Part shown: positions 9,314 through 17,985 of the stretch, one piece after another
How the letters are laid out: every line of letters begins with the position of its first letter
Numbering within the stretch: the first letter of the stretch is position 1
NCBI RefSeq assembly: GCF_019049755.1
Contig: NZ_JAFMOS010000640.1
Location: forward strand, 1-47,905
DNA: 47,905 nucleotides
Origin: Rahnella perminowiae
GTDB taxonomy: Bacteria; Pseudomonadota; Gammaproteobacteria; Enterobacterales; Enterobacteriaceae
Reading direction: 5' to 3'
The notes under the pieces: generated by a model
The model's input: only the letters and a program-made list of their open reading frames with translations
Told to the model about the DNA's origin: nothing
Databases searched by the model: none
Made by a program: the position numbers and the translations under genes

Positions 9314-10462
9314 CTACATGGCTTTCAGATACAACTCGCGCACTTCTTCACGGGTTGCGGTGCGCGGATTGCACGGCGCACATGGGTCAGCGAGAGCCTT
9401 GTCGAGCCAGCCTTCGATATCCGCTTCACAAATGCCCAGTTCTTTGAAACCGGAAGGGATCCCCACGCGGGTGGACAATTGGCGGATAGCGTCAATGGCC
9501 GCAATACTGGCCTGCGTTTCGCTGATACCTTGCGTCTGTACGCCCATCGCGCGGGCAATGTCGGCAAAGCGGTGAGGCGCACTGGCGCGGTTAAACGCTT
9601 CGACGACCGGCAGCAGGATCGCATTACAGACGCCGTGCGGCAGATTATGTGTCGCGCCAGGCTGATGCGCCAGTGCGTGAACCAGCCCCAAACCTGCGCT
9701 GTTAAATGCCATACCGGCCAGATATTGCCCCTGCGCCATTTTCTCGCGGGCTTCGATATCATCGCCGTGATCGACGGCTTTTGGCAGCCATTGCGTGATC
9801 GTTGAAATCGCGGCAAGTGCTGTCGGGTCAGTCAGCGGATGTGCGCCGACGGAAACATAGGCTTCGATGGCGTGGGTCAGCGCATCCATGCCGGTCGCGG
9901 CGGTGACACTGGCCGGAATTTTGAGCATCACTGCCGGATCGTCCACGGCGATATCCGGGATCAGACTGGCGTCGATGATCACTTCTTTCACCTGACGCTG
10001 GCTGTCGATGATCACCGCATTACTGGTGAGTTCTGCCGCTGTGCCTGCCGTAGTATTAATCGCCACCAGAAAGACACCCGGTTTACTGACTTTGCCGATA
10101 CCGGAATACAGGGTGGCAGGGCCCGGATTGGCGGTCAGAATTTTGATGCCTTTTGCGGTATCAATCGGGCTGCCGCCACCGAAAGCAATCAGATAATCGC
10201 AGTGGTTTTCCTGATACAGACGGAAGCCTTCATCAACATGGGCGGAGGTTGGATTCGGCACTACGCCGCCGTAAATGGCATAAGGCAGTCCGGCCTGTTT
10301 GAGTGCGGAGAATAAATTGTCGAGCAGACCCAGTTCGATTAACTGACCATCGGTCACGATAAGGGCTTTACCCTGTGGTTTAGTCGCCAGCATTGCAACC
10401 ATATCTTCGATTGCGCCCTGACCGTGGAGGCTGATTTTAGGTAAGGCCAACATGAAACTCAT
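9314..10462 (-). CDS. Iron-containing alcohol dehydrogenase, probable lactaldehyde reductase (FucO-like)
   Basis: Group III (iron-type) NAD-dependent alcohol dehydrogenase of 382 residues. The nucleotide-binding motif GGGSPIDTAKG and the stretch NTTAGTAAELT are in the N-terminal half. The metal ligands appear as Asp and His in GMDALTHAIEAY and two His in LVHALAHQPGATHNLPHG. The length and motifs fit FucO, which reduces L-lactaldehyde to L-1,2-propanediol. The setting supports that role: the gene lies between rhaD, whose product releases L-lactaldehyde, and rhaM, on the same strand. In E. coli fucO belongs to the fucose operon instead, so this is a local arrangement. The start ATG at 10462 follows AGAGGGA; a second ATG two codons later is possible. 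Other short-chain alcohol substrates cannot be excluded. Confidence 0.85.
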   Translation of the reverse strand: MSFMLALPKISLHGQGAIEDMVAMLATKPQGKALIVTDGQLIELGLLDNLFSALKQAGLPYAIYGGVVPNPTSAHVDEGFRLYQENHCDYLIAFGGGSPIDTAKGIKILTANPGPATLYSGIGKVSKPGVFLVAINTTAGTAAELTSNAVIIDSQRQVKEVIIDASLIPDIAVDDPAVMLKIPASVTAATGMDALTHAIEAYVSVGAHPLTDPTALAAISTITQWLPKAVDHGDDIEAREKMAQGQYLAGMAFNSAGLGLVHALAHQPGATHNLPHGVCNAILLPVVEAFNRASAPHRFADIARAMGVQTQGISETQASIAAIDAIRQLSTRVGIPSGFKELGICEADIEGWLDKALADPCAPCNPRTATREEVRELYLKAM

Positions 10463-10598
10463 AAAAATTCCCTCTATAGAGTAAGTAAAATAGGTGTTCT
10501 GCTGCCTGCTGCTCCGGGGTCTTTGCCATTTCCTGCTACGGGGAACATCCGCTGTCCCCCGTGCATGATTTATGATGTCAGGAGCATAAAGTGCCTGA

Positions 10599-11423
10599 TC
10601 AGGCTTTTAATGCGGCCTCGAAAGGTGTGACTTCAAAACGTTTGCCGAGGGCAATCAGTTCTTCAGTCTGGATAGTTTGTTTCATCCCCCCCATGGAAAT
10701 CACTTTCACCAGGATCTCCGCTGATTTTTCGGCAGTGTCGATCAGGCCAAAAGCGTCGTCCAGCGTCGGGCCGCAACCGAAGATACCGTGGAACGCCCAC
10801 AGCACCAGGCTGTGATGTTGCATCCGGTCGGAAGTCGCTGCTCCGATACCATCGGTGCCCGGCACCATCCACGGTACAATCCCCACGCCGTCGGGGAAGA
10901 CCACCAGACATTCCGTGCTGCATTCCCACAATTTGCGGGTGATCTTGGCGCTGTCGAGTTCAAGCACGTACGTCAGTGCGATCAGGTTGGTCGCATGGCA
11001 GTGCATGATGACGCGATCCTGACCGTTGGTGACACGTTTACGTACGGCATGTGATTGCAGATGGGAGGCCAGCTCCGAAGTTGGCAAGCCGCCTGCGGTC
11101 AGACCCCACAGGATTTTGTAACTGGCACCTTTATCATCGAGCTGAATAACGGTCAGCGCTTCTGACGGGGCCAGTTGCACATTACGGAAAAACTTACCGG
11201 AGCCGGTCACGATGAAATATTCGTTGGCCAGATCGGGCGCGTGCTGAGTCAGCTCAACCTGACGTGGCTGCGCGTAAAAATCATTTATATAAGGTGCGAC
11301 GTCTTCCGGTAACAGACGCATGCTGACGTTGCCGCCGTTACGTTCATCCCAGCCTTTCAGCCACATATCGGTGGTCGCCTTGACCATACCTTGTACAAAC
11401 CACGAGCTAAATAATGTTTTCAT
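10599..11423 (-). CDS. rhaD: Rhamnulose-1-phosphate aldolase
   Basis: Class II zinc aldolase that splits L-rhamnulose 1-phosphate into dihydroxyacetone phosphate and L-lactaldehyde. The 274-residue product has E. coli RhaD length. Visible landmarks are [12 protein letters not shown] near residue 25, the phosphate-binding TGSGKFFRN, the zinc ligands in MHCHATN, and a further His in [18 protein letters not shown] precedes the ATG. It is 52 bp downstream of rhaA and 136 bp upstream of the dehydrogenase gene. A palindrome GCCTGATCAGGC overlaps its stop codon but has no terminator features. Catabolite and RhaS control are expected to come from the rhaB promoter. Confidence 0.96.
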   Translation of the reverse strand: MKTLFSSWFVQGMVKATTDMWLKGWDERNGGNVSMRLLPEDVAPYINDFYAQPRQVELTQHAPDLANEYFIVTGSGKFFRNVQLAPSEALTVIQLDDKGASYKILWGLTAGGLPTSELASHLQSHAVRKRVTNGQDRVIMHCHATNLIALTYVLELDSAKITRKLWECSTECLVVFPDGVGIVPWMVPGTDGIGAATSDRMQHHSLVLWAFHGIFGCGPTLDDAFGLIDTAEKSAEILVKVISMGGMKQTIQTEELIALGKRFEVTPFEAALKA

Positions 11424-11475
11424 CGGTGCTTTCCTGCGAATAAGGTGAATGCGTTTCTGGTGTGTTCAGCGGCAC

Positions 11476-12732
11476 TTAACGTTTTGCCAGCACGCTGGTT
11501 TCGTAATGACGAATGGTATCCAGCCACTGACCGCCAACCGGTACGTCGTGACGCTGGCAATACATGTCCCATACGGCCTGCCACGGCAGGGATTTTTGTT
11601 CTTCCAGCAGGGCCAGACGCGCGGTGTAATCGCCTTCTGCTTCCAGCTGTTTCAGTAAACTGGTTGGTTCGAGCAGGGCTTTCAGCAGGGCTTTTTTCAT
11701 ATTGCGGGTGCCGATAACCCAGGCTGCGATGCGGTTGATCGAAGCATCGAAGAAATCCAGGCCGATATGCACGCGGTTGAACAGATTATGGCGCACGATT
11801 TCGCTGGCGATGGCTTGTGTCTCGTCGTCCAGCAGCACCACGTGATCGCTGTCCCAGCGTACCGGACGGCTGACGTGCAGCAGCAGGCGGGGCACATATA
11901 GCATCGCCGCAGAGATTTTGTCGGAAATCACTTCGGTTGGATGGAAGTGACCGGCATCGAGGCACAGCGCAGTGCCGCGACTGGCAGCGTAACCGAGATA
12001 GAATTCGTTTGAGCCGACGGTGTAGCTTTCAGAACCGATGCCAAACAGTTTGCTTTCGACGGCATCGATGTGTTCGGTGATATCAAACTTCTCAGAAATC
12101 ACTTCATCAAGTGCGCTCATCAGGCGCTGGCGCGGTGCCAGACGGTCTACGGTGATGTCTTTCATGCCATCCGGCACCCAGATATTCATCACTGACGGCG
12201 TGCCCAGTGCACGGCCAAACGAGGCGGAAATGCGGCGGCTGGCCTGGCAATGTTCAATCCAGAACTGACGAATTTCCGGGTTCGCGTGTGACAACGTGAA
12301 GCCGTCTGCGCTCATCGGGTGTGAGAAACAAGACGGGTTGAAGTCCAGACCCAGTTTGTTTTTCTTCGCCCAGTCAACCCAGCCGGTGAAGTGCTTCGGC
12401 TCGATTTCATTACGGGCTACGGGTTGATCGGACTCCAGATAAATCGCATGCAGATTCAGACGGTTAGGGCCGGGTATCATGGAAACTGCCAGTTCCAGAT
12501 CAGCGCGGAGTTGCTGAGCGTTACGCGCTTTGCCGGGATAATTACCGGTCGCCTGAATGCCGCCGGTCAGGCTGCCTTCAGGATTTTCGAAGCCAGCGAC
12601 ATCATCCCCCTGCCAGCAATGGATAGAAACGGGCAGGGTATCAAGTTGTCTGATTGCAGCTTCGGCATCAATACCCAGCTGTGCAAAGCGTTCTTTGGCA
12701 AGTGTCCATGCTTGATCGATAGATGAAGTCAT
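11476..12732 (-). CDS. rhaA: L-rhamnose isomerase
   Basis: Metal-dependent (Mn/Zn) cytoplasmic isomerase converting L-rhamnose to L-rhamnulose. The 418-residue product is collinear with E. coli RhaA (419). Conserved stretches include [14 protein letters not shown] near residue 38, [15 protein letters not shown], and the barrel motifs [21 protein letters not shown] and CLDAGHFHP with metal-binding Asp and His. Its ATG overlaps the rhaB stop codon as ATGA (12729-12732), with GAGGA inside the rhaB coding end, so the two genes are probably translationally coupled. Confidence 0.97.
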   Translation of the reverse strand: MTSSIDQAWTLAKERFAQLGIDAEAAIRQLDTLPVSIHCWQGDDVAGFENPEGSLTGGIQATGNYPGKARNAQQLRADLELAVSMIPGPNRLNLHAIYLESDQPVARNEIEPKHFTGWVDWAKKNKLGLDFNPSCFSHPMSADGFTLSHANPEIRQFWIEHCQASRRISASFGRALGTPSVMNIWVPDGMKDITVDRLAPRQRLMSALDEVISEKFDITEHIDAVESKLFGIGSESYTVGSNEFYLGYAASRGTALCLDAGHFHPTEVISDKISAAMLYVPRLLLHVSRPVRWDSDHVVLLDDETQAIASEIVRHNLFNRVHIGLDFFDASINRIAAWVIGTRNMKKALLKALLEPTSLLKQLEAEGDYTARLALLEEQKSLPWQAVWDMYCQRHDVPVGGQWLDTIRHYETSVLAKR

Positions 12733-14213
12733 ACTGCGAGTTCCTCATTGGCGTGACAGAGCGCCTGAAAGCGGCGCCAGTGAATAGCGAAATCCGCGTG
12801 AATACGGGGAAGGTAATGGTGTTGCTCAAAATTCGTGGCAACAATGCGACGAAATTCAGCGGTATCGTTGACGGCGTTCAGCGCCATCAGCTGGCAACCG
12901 ATATTGCCCAGCGTTGAGGCCTCGACCGGGCCTGCGCTGACGCGTACCTGACAGACATCAGCACAAAGCTGGTTCAGGAACTGGTTCTGGCTGCCGCCGC
13001 CAACGATATGGATATCTTCCAGCGGTGCCCCTTGTAACTGAGCAAGTTGCAATGCAATTTTGCGGTACAGCATGGCAAGGCTGTCGAAAATACAGCGAGC
13101 CAGTTCAGCCGGGGACTCCGGTACCGGATCACCCGTTTGACGGCAGGCATCACGAATGGCAGCGACCATGGAGGGAGGATTGATAAAGCGATCTTCGTTC
13201 GGGTTAATCAGATAAGTGAACGGCGTGACGTTTTTAGCCAGCGTGATGAGTGACGGTAAATCCTGGATGTTCAGTTCGCGGCAAACCCGCTGAAACAACC
13301 ATAACCCCATGATATTTCTTAATACACGATAGCTGCCATCAATGCCGCCTTCGTTAGTGATATTGTCGTGAAGAGCCTCAGCATGGTTAAAGGCTTGCGG
13401 GCTTTCAATGCCCATCAGCGACCAGGTGCCGGAACTGAGGTAGGCGCTGTGTGATCGGGTCAGCGGGGCGGCAACCACCGCGCTGGCAGTATCGTGCGTC
13501 GCGACGCTGAATACCGGCACGCTGCGGCCGCGGGGGCTTTTCCACACTCCCCGGGAATGACCCGGCTGGGTGGGTTTTTGTAACCAGCGGCGTGGTACAC
13601 CCGCCAGTTTCAGCAAGTCTTCGTCCCAGTCACCGGTGGCGAGATTGAGCATTTGCGTGGTGCTGGCGTTGGTGTATTCCCAGTTCAGTTTGCCGGTGAG
13701 GCGGTAAAAGAAATAATCCGGGATCATCAGCATGTGAGCCGCTTTATTGACGATGTCAGGCTGCTGTTCGCTCAATGCACGCAGTTGGTAAAGTGTATTA
13801 AACGGCATGAACTGGATGCCGGTTTTCTGGTACAAATTTTCACGGCCAAATTGCTGTTCCACCCGCGCCATCACGCCTTCCGTGCGGTTGTCACGATAAG
13901 CAACCGGTAAACCGACCCGCTGCCCCTGAGCATCAAGCAGGACGTAATCCACCCCCCAGGTATCAATCCCGATACCGTCAAGCTGAACGCCGGATGCATC
14001 AAGGCGATTCAGCCCTTCAAGAATGTGTTTTTCCAGCGCATCAAGGTCCCAGGTATCGTGACCATCAACGCGGATCAGGTTATTAGGAAACCGGTGGATT
14101 TCTTTCAATGTCAGCGTTGCTGCCGGATCGGGATCCTGACGGGTAAATGTCGCCAGCATCACCCGGCCGCTGGAAGCGCCGAGGTCAATAGCGGCAAGAT
14201 GGTGAGTTGTCAT
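12729..14213 (-). CDS. rhaB: Rhamnulokinase
   Basis: FGGY-family sugar kinase that phosphorylates L-rhamnulose with ATP. The N-terminal [14 protein letters not shown] is the first phosphate-binding motif. [13 protein letters not shown] and AYRDNRTEG follow, then SHDTASA-type [22 protein letters not shown], and the C-terminal IVGGGSQN motif. The window also has an in-frame ATG at 14222. The ATG at 14213 is preferred because AAGGA stands 9 nt before it, whereas it directly abuts the upstream ATG. The resulting 494 residues match the family. It is the first gene of the rhaB-rhaA-rhaD-dehydrogenase-rhaM cluster and overlaps rhaA by 4 bp. The RhaS/CRP promoter lies directly upstream, shared with the divergent rhaS. 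Confidence 0.96.
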   Translation of the reverse strand: MTTHHLAAIDLGASSGRVMLATFTRQDPDPAATLTLKEIHRFPNNLIRVDGHDTWDLDALEKHILEGLNRLDASGVQLDGIGIDTWGVDYVLLDAQGQRVGLPVAYRDNRTEGVMARVEQQFGRENLYQKTGIQFMPFNTLYQLRALSEQQPDIVNKAAHMLMIPDYFFYRLTGKLNWEYTNASTTQMLNLATGDWDEDLLKLAGVPRRWLQKPTQPGHSRGVWKSPRGRSVPVFSVATHDTASAVVAAPLTRSHSAYLSSGTWSLMGIESPQAFNHAEALHDNITNEGGIDGSYRVLRNIMGLWLFQRVCRELNIQDLPSLITLAKNVTPFTYLINPNEDRFINPPSMVAAIRDACRQTGDPVPESPAELARCIFDSLAMLYRKIALQLAQLQGAPLEDIHIVGGGSQNQFLNQLCADVCQVRVSAGPVEASTLGNIGCQLMALNAVNDTAEFRRIVATNFEQHHYLPRIHADFAIHWRRFQALCHANEELAV

Positions 14214-14242
14214 AGCGGCCATTCCTTATTGAAGATATGGCC

Positions 14243-14248
14243 AGTGTA
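14243..14248 (-). promoter_or_regulatory. -10 box of the rhaB promoter
   Basis: TACACT on the minus strand, 20 bp downstream of the RhaS operator edge. The flanking sequence (TTCAGGCGCT upstream, ACTGG overlapping the hexamer) resembles the E. coli rhaB core promoter as I recall it. The rhaT promoter has the same hexamer at the same distance from its operator. Confidence 0.7.
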
Positions 14249-14268
14249 GGGGGAGCGCCTGAAAGGCA

Positions 14269-14317
14269 CCTTCCGGTGATTGCCACCGGTTTTGGCAGGA
14301 TGGCAGCATTAAAAAGG
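14269..14317 (-). promoter_or_regulatory. RhaS operator of rhaBAD
   Basis: Two inverted 17-bp half-sites separated by 15 bp. The promoter-proximal half at 14269-14285 reads CCTTCCGGTGATTGCCA on the plus strand. The distal half at 14301-14317 is TGGCA-N8-AAGG. The organisation (17-bp halves, about 16-bp spacer, abutting the -35 zone) matches the known E. coli RhaS site. The rhaT upstream region repeats the same pattern. Confidence 0.75.
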
Positions 14318-14321
14318 TAGA

Positions 14322-14337
14322 TGCGAGGCAGATCACA
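14322..14337. promoter_or_regulatory. CRP site of the rhaB promoter
   Basis: TGCGA-GGCAGA-TCACA, a 9/10 match to the CRP core TGTGA-N6-TCACA. Its centre is 4.5 bp into the far side of the operator edge spacing (60.5 bp from position 14269). This puts it about -93 from the predicted start site, the position used by CRP at E. coli rhaB. Confidence 0.7.
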
Positions 14338-14398
14338 TAATGCTCCAAAGCTGGCTGAAACAGGGCTATCCGCAGCTGAGTAATGCGGCATAAGCGAT

Positions 14399-14414
14399 TG
14401 TGATCTTTGCCGCA
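14399..14414. promoter_or_regulatory. Possible CRP site for rhaSR
   Basis: TGTGA-TCTTTG-CCGCA has one perfect and one weak half-site. It lies 145 bp before the rhaS start, consistent with a class of CRP site upstream of a RhaR operator. I could not delimit a RhaR operator or -10 box between it and rhaS. Confidence 0.4.
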
Positions 14415-14551
14415 GATCTGCATCAGGGCAGAGGGAATCTTTGAAATATGACCGTTTATGATGCTTTTACTGCCGTGGTTTGAAGGCAGGAAAGCAGGCC
14501 GCAGGGTAGGGTGTTCCCCGAAGCACAGTGATTTTGAACCGGAGGTGATAC

Positions 14552-15379
14552 ATGACGTTACTGAGAGGTGATGATTATTTTGCGGCGCCTGAGCTGACCG
14601 TGACGGTTGAGCGCCGGCTCCCACAAGATGTATTCCCGGAGCACTACCATGATTTCCATGAAATTATGCTGGTGGAAAGCGGATCAGGTGTGCATATCTT
14701 TAACGACAACCCTTATACACTGACGGCCGGTGCGGTCTGTTTCGTGCGAGCCAGTGATCATCATCTGTTTGAAAATGTTGATAACTTACGTCTGACCAAT
14801 GTGTTGTTCCGCTCACCGAAGGCGTTCCGTTTCATTCAGGACGTCAGCCACTTCCTTCCTCAGGAACATCACTATCAGTCGCAGATCCACTGGCAGCTCA
14901 GCCCGTGTGTACTTTCACAGGTGCTGAACTGCATTACACAACTTGAAGCACTGCCGGACAGCGTTGAAATGGAACATATCGCGACCCGTGAAAGTCTGTT
15001 TTTACAATTGCTGATCCTGCTTTATCAGGATTGTTTCCAGCCACAATTGCGAGATACCTCGGAAAACAGGGTCAATCAACTTTTGCAATGGCTCCAGTCG
15101 CATTACAGTGAGGAAGTCAACTGGACCGAAGCTGCAGAACGCTTCTCACTGGCGCTGCGAACATTACATCGTCAGATGAAGCATTACACCGGCATGACGC
15201 CGCAGCGGTATCTTAACCGGCTGAGGTTGCTGGAAGCGCGCCGTCGTTTACATCATAGCGATCAAAGCATTACCGATATCGCTTATGCCTGCGGGTTCAG
15301 TGACAGTAACCACTTCTCGACACAGTTTCGTCGGGAATTTTCGGTGTCGCCAAAACTCATGCGTGATCAGTTGCGTTAA
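14552..15379 (+). CDS. rhaS: AraC-family activator of rhamnose catabolism RhaS
   Basis: L-rhamnose-responsive activator of the rhaB and rhaT promoters. The 275 residues comprise an N-terminal cupin-like sugar-binding domain (LPQDVFPEHYHDFHEIMLVE near residue 23) and a C-terminal AraC DNA-binding domain with two helix-turn-helix motifs. These are LALRTLHRQMKHYTGMTPQRYL and the AraC signature DIAYACGFSDSNHFSTQFRR, here split over about residues 210-262. The ATG has an excellent Shine-Dalgarno, GGAGGTGAT, 3 nt upstream. It is divergent from rhaB and followed by rhaR after 83 bp, as in E. coli. RhaS is preferred over RhaR by its position and by the RYLNRLRL/NHFSTQFRREF wording typical of RhaS. 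Confidence 0.94.
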   Translation: MTLLRGDDYFAAPELTVTVERRLPQDVFPEHYHDFHEIMLVESGSGVHIFNDNPYTLTAGAVCFVRASDHHLFENVDNLRLTNVLFRSPKAFRFIQDVSHFLPQEHHYQSQIHWQLSPCVLSQVLNCITQLEALPDSVEMEHIATRESLFLQLLILLYQDCFQPQLRDTSENRVNQLLQWLQSHYSEEVNWTEAAERFSLALRTLHRQMKHYTGMTPQRYLNRLRLLEARRRLHHSDQSITDIAYACGFSDSNHFSTQFRREFSVSPKLMRDQLR

Positions 15380-15462
15380 ACGGCACCTCTCGCAGTTTCC
15401 GGTATGTTTACCTGAGTACTGCCTCGTTTATTTTGTCGTCAAACGGGTGAGAGATTGCAAAT

Positions 15463-16335
15463 ATGTCGTTGAAATTGAATAAAAATGATTTCTTTCTGAC
15501 CGACATGAATTCGGTGGTGGTGGCTGAACGCCATCCCCAGGCCGACTTTCCGAGTCATGACCATGATTTTGATGAACTGGTTATTGTCTGGCGCGGTAAT
15601 GGTCTGCATGTCTGGAACGATATCCCTTATCCCATCACCTGCGGTGACCTGTTTTATATTAATTCACGGGACCGGCATAGCTATGAGTCAGTCAACGAAC
15701 TGGCACTGGATAATGTGCTGTTTTGCCGTGAGCGTTTCGGGCTGGCGGCCGACTGGTCGCAATTATTGCCGGGCGAGAATGTCAGCCAGGAACAACGTTA
15801 CTGGCGGCTGAGTACGCTTGGCATGTCAGTTTTGCGCGATAAAGTGGATGAGCTTGCTAAAGAGTGTATGAAATCGGAGCCGCTTTCGGTGCAACTGAGC
15901 GAAGCCCTGCTGATGCAGCTGGCACTATTGTTATTACGCTTTCGCCAGCGGCCGGACAGTGGCGCGTTACCGGATGCGCATCAGCTGGATTTATTGCTGA
16001 TGGCCCTGCGGGCAAATATCGCCGCTCCCTTCCACCTTGAAACGTTTTGCCTGCAACATCAGCTTAATCCGCGTGCTTTACGTTCGCTGTTCAAGCAGCA
16101 CACCGGCATGAGTGTGACCCATTATTTACGTCAGCTGAGGCTTTGCCGGGCGATGAGTTTGCTGCGTTATGGCAACATGACAATCAGTGATGTGGCCGCT
16201 GAATGCGGCTTTGATGACAGTAACTATTTTTCTGTGGTGTTCAGTCGGGCAAGTGGTGTTTCACCGCGTGACTACCGGCAACGTTTTACACAGCAGGCCG
16301 GTAAAATCCTTTTATCCTCAATGACCGCAGAATAA
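15463..16335 (+). CDS. rhaR: AraC-family activator RhaR
   Basis: L-rhamnose-responsive activator of the rhaSR operon. The 290 residues have the same layout as RhaS: a cupin domain with FPSHDHDFDELVIVWRGNG near residue 29, and a C-terminal AraC domain with LNPRALRSLFKQHTGMSVTH followed by DVAAECGFDDSNYFSVVFSR. It is 83 bp downstream of rhaS. The ATG at 15463 follows GAGAGATTG, a weak to moderate binding site. Its stop codon lies in the loop of a 36-nt perfect inverted repeat that separates it from the convergent rhaT. Confidence 0.93.
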   Translation: MSLKLNKNDFFLTDMNSVVVAERHPQADFPSHDHDFDELVIVWRGNGLHVWNDIPYPITCGDLFYINSRDRHSYESVNELALDNVLFCRERFGLAADWSQLLPGENVSQEQRYWRLSTLGMSVLRDKVDELAKECMKSEPLSVQLSEALLMQLALLLLRFRQRPDSGALPDAHQLDLLLMALRANIAAPFHLETFCLQHQLNPRALRSLFKQHTGMSVTHYLRQLRLCRAMSLLRYGNMTISDVAAECGFDDSNYFSVVFSRASGVSPRDYRQRFTQQAGKILLSSMTAE

Positions 16336-16352
16336 ATTCTGCGGTCATTGAG
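16317..16352. terminator. 36-nt perfect inverted repeat at the rhaR 3' end
   Basis: CTCAATGACCGCAGAAT (16317-16333) is followed by AA and the exact 17-nt complement (16336-16352). The rhaR stop codon TAA (16333-16335) overlaps the 2-nt loop. No T tract follows on either strand. It lies between convergent rhaR and rhaT, so a bidirectional 3' end or RNA-stability element is the likely role. Confidence 0.65.
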
Positions 16353-16363
16353 CGATGCAGCGC

Positions 16364-17398
16364 TTACAGTGCCATACCCAGACCGACAATATTTGCCGCC
16401 AGAATAATCACCAGCGCACCGATGCAAAGCACACGCACCGGTTTTTTGCCTACACCGAGCCATTCTTTTAGCACCAGACCGACGATGCCCCCGCACAAGA
16501 CGTAGAAACTCATGTGCAGCATCCAGCTCATGTAATCATATTCTGCCGGAATACTGGCATGACCCCAGGCGTAGAAGAAGAACTGCAGATACCACATTAC
16601 GCCGCCAATAATGGAGAAGACCGCATTCGTAAGCAGCAGGGATTTCGCCACCGACATATCGGCGCGCAAAGAGAGGGTTTTACGTGTTGCCAGACGGATA
16701 AAGCAGAAGCCGAGGTTAACTACCGCACCGCCGCCCATGATCACCACATAACTCGGCAGGGCGACATACAGCGGATCAATCCCGAGCGCGCGCGCCGCTT
16801 CGTGCATGGGCACTGCAGCGCTCATGGCGAAAGACATCCCCGCAGAGAAAATTCCGCACATTACAGCCAGAATCAGCCCCTTACGCAGATTGAACTCTTC
16901 AGCTTTAATACCTAATGCTTTTTCTTTCAGGAAGCCCGCATAGCTGACAATGGCTACACCAATGACCGCAACAAATACGCCGAGCAGGGTGAGCTGGCCA
17001 CCTAATGTGCCAAACAGAATGCCAATTTTGCCCTGCAAAACAGGCGTCATTAGCGTCCCGATAATCAGGGTAATGCCAATGGCGATGCCTATCCCCATCG
17101 ACATGCCGAGATAGCGCATGGTCAGACCGTAATTGATGTTACCGATGCCCCACATGGCGCCAAACAGAAAAACGGGCAACAGAGTGGCAAAACTGAATGA
17201 ACCGTAATAGGCCCGGAAATCAGGCAATAGCACGTAGCTGACCGCCCAGGGCAGAATGATCCAGGAAAAAAAGCCGCCAAGCGACCACATGGTTTCCCAT
17301 GACCAATGTTTCACTTGTTTGAATGGCGCATAGAAGCAAGCTGCGCTGGCTGCCCCTATCAGATGCCAGATGATCCCTAACACTATCGAACTGTTCAT
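16364..17398 (-). CDS. rhaT: L-rhamnose/H+ symporter
   Basis: Inner-membrane rhamnose-proton symporter of the drug/metabolite transporter superfamily. The 344 residues, about 10 membrane segments, match E. coli RhaT in length. The N-terminal [20 protein letters not shown] and [14 protein letters not shown] stretches are characteristic, as is [19 protein letters not shown]. The ATG at 17398 follows AGGT. It has its own promoter with a RhaS operator and CRP site (17488-17582) and is convergent with rhaR. Confidence 0.96.
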   Translation of the reverse strand: MNSSIVLGIIWHLIGAASAACFYAPFKQVKHWSWETMWSLGGFFSWIILPWAVSYVLLPDFRAYYGSFSFATLLPVFLFGAMWGIGNINYGLTMRYLGMSMGIGIAIGITLIIGTLMTPVLQGKIGILFGTLGGQLTLLGVFVAVIGVAIVSYAGFLKEKALGIKAEEFNLRKGLILAVMCGIFSAGMSFAMSAAVPMHEAARALGIDPLYVALPSYVVIMGGGAVVNLGFCFIRLATRKTLSLRADMSVAKSLLLTNAVFSIIGGVMWYLQFFFYAWGHASIPAEYDYMSWMLHMSFYVLCGGIVGLVLKEWLGVGKKPVRVLCIGALVIILAANIVGLGMAL

Positions 17399-17487
17399 AC
17401 ACCGGACCTTTTATTATGTAGAGTAATGGGTAAGCAAAAGCGCTGCTGTTAGCTGATCCTGCAGAAATCCGGACAGCGGGTGGCGGT

Positions 17488-17493
17488 AGTGTA
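17488..17493 (-). promoter_or_regulatory. -10 box of the rhaT promoter
   Basis: TACACT on the minus strand, 20 bp from the edge of the RhaS operator. The hexamer and spacing are identical to those at rhaB. Confidence 0.65.
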
Positions 17494-17513
17494 AGAAGTG
17501 TCCGGCAGGGGAG

Positions 17514-17562
17514 CCTTCCGGTCAGTGCCACCGGAAAATCAGCGCTGGCACTCGCCGGAAGA
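17514..17562 (-). promoter_or_regulatory. RhaS operator of rhaT
   Basis: Half-site CCTTCCGGTCAGTGCCA (17514-17530, plus strand) shares 14 of 17 bases with the rhaB half-site. A second inverted half TGGCA-N8-AAGA lies 15 bp away (17546-17562). The geometry is identical to the rhaB operator. Confidence 0.72.
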
Positions 17563-17566
17563 TGCA

Positions 17567-17582
17567 CATGAGTCAGTTCACA
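17567..17582. promoter_or_regulatory. CRP site of the rhaT promoter
   Basis: CATGA-GTCAGT-TCACA, 8 of 10 core positions. The centre is 60.5 bp from the operator's promoter-side edge, exactly as at rhaB. Confidence 0.55.
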
Positions 17583-17985
17583 AATCCGGTGGTCGAATTA
17601 ATAATCACATTAAATCAACAAATTAAAGAATTTTATGAGATAGAGAGAGACCGTTTACAGAACAGGCTGAGAACATGCGGGAAGGCGACATAAAGATGTG
17701 CTTTAGGATTATTTTTATCTGTCAATATTTCGGTGTAATCGGGGGGCGTGAAGGGCTTATTTAAATAGAATTAAAAAGTTATAAAGTAACAGGGACGAGT
17801 AACATTCATTATTTAAGTCAATTTGTTTACTTTCAGCCAGAACCCTTAATCTGGCCGAAAGTTGAATGCTTATGCAGCGAAACTGAATGGCAGGTTATTT
17901 TTATGATGAACCGGCAAAACGCTGAACATCATTCGCAAAAATTATGAACGCTAAATAAGTTGTTAATCGGACATACAAACAATCG
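17583..17985. other. AT-rich gene-free stretch between the rhaT promoter and the diguanylate cyclase gene
   Basis: About 400 bp with low GC and no open frame that I can support. There is no clear terminator hairpin for the minus-strand cyclase gene. I see nothing further of note here. Confidence 0.5.

Noticed and set aside
10593-10604. Palindrome GCCTGATCAGGC overlapping the rhaD stop
   Set aside because: Short perfect palindrome without T tract or matching copy elsewhere in the window; no role can be supported.
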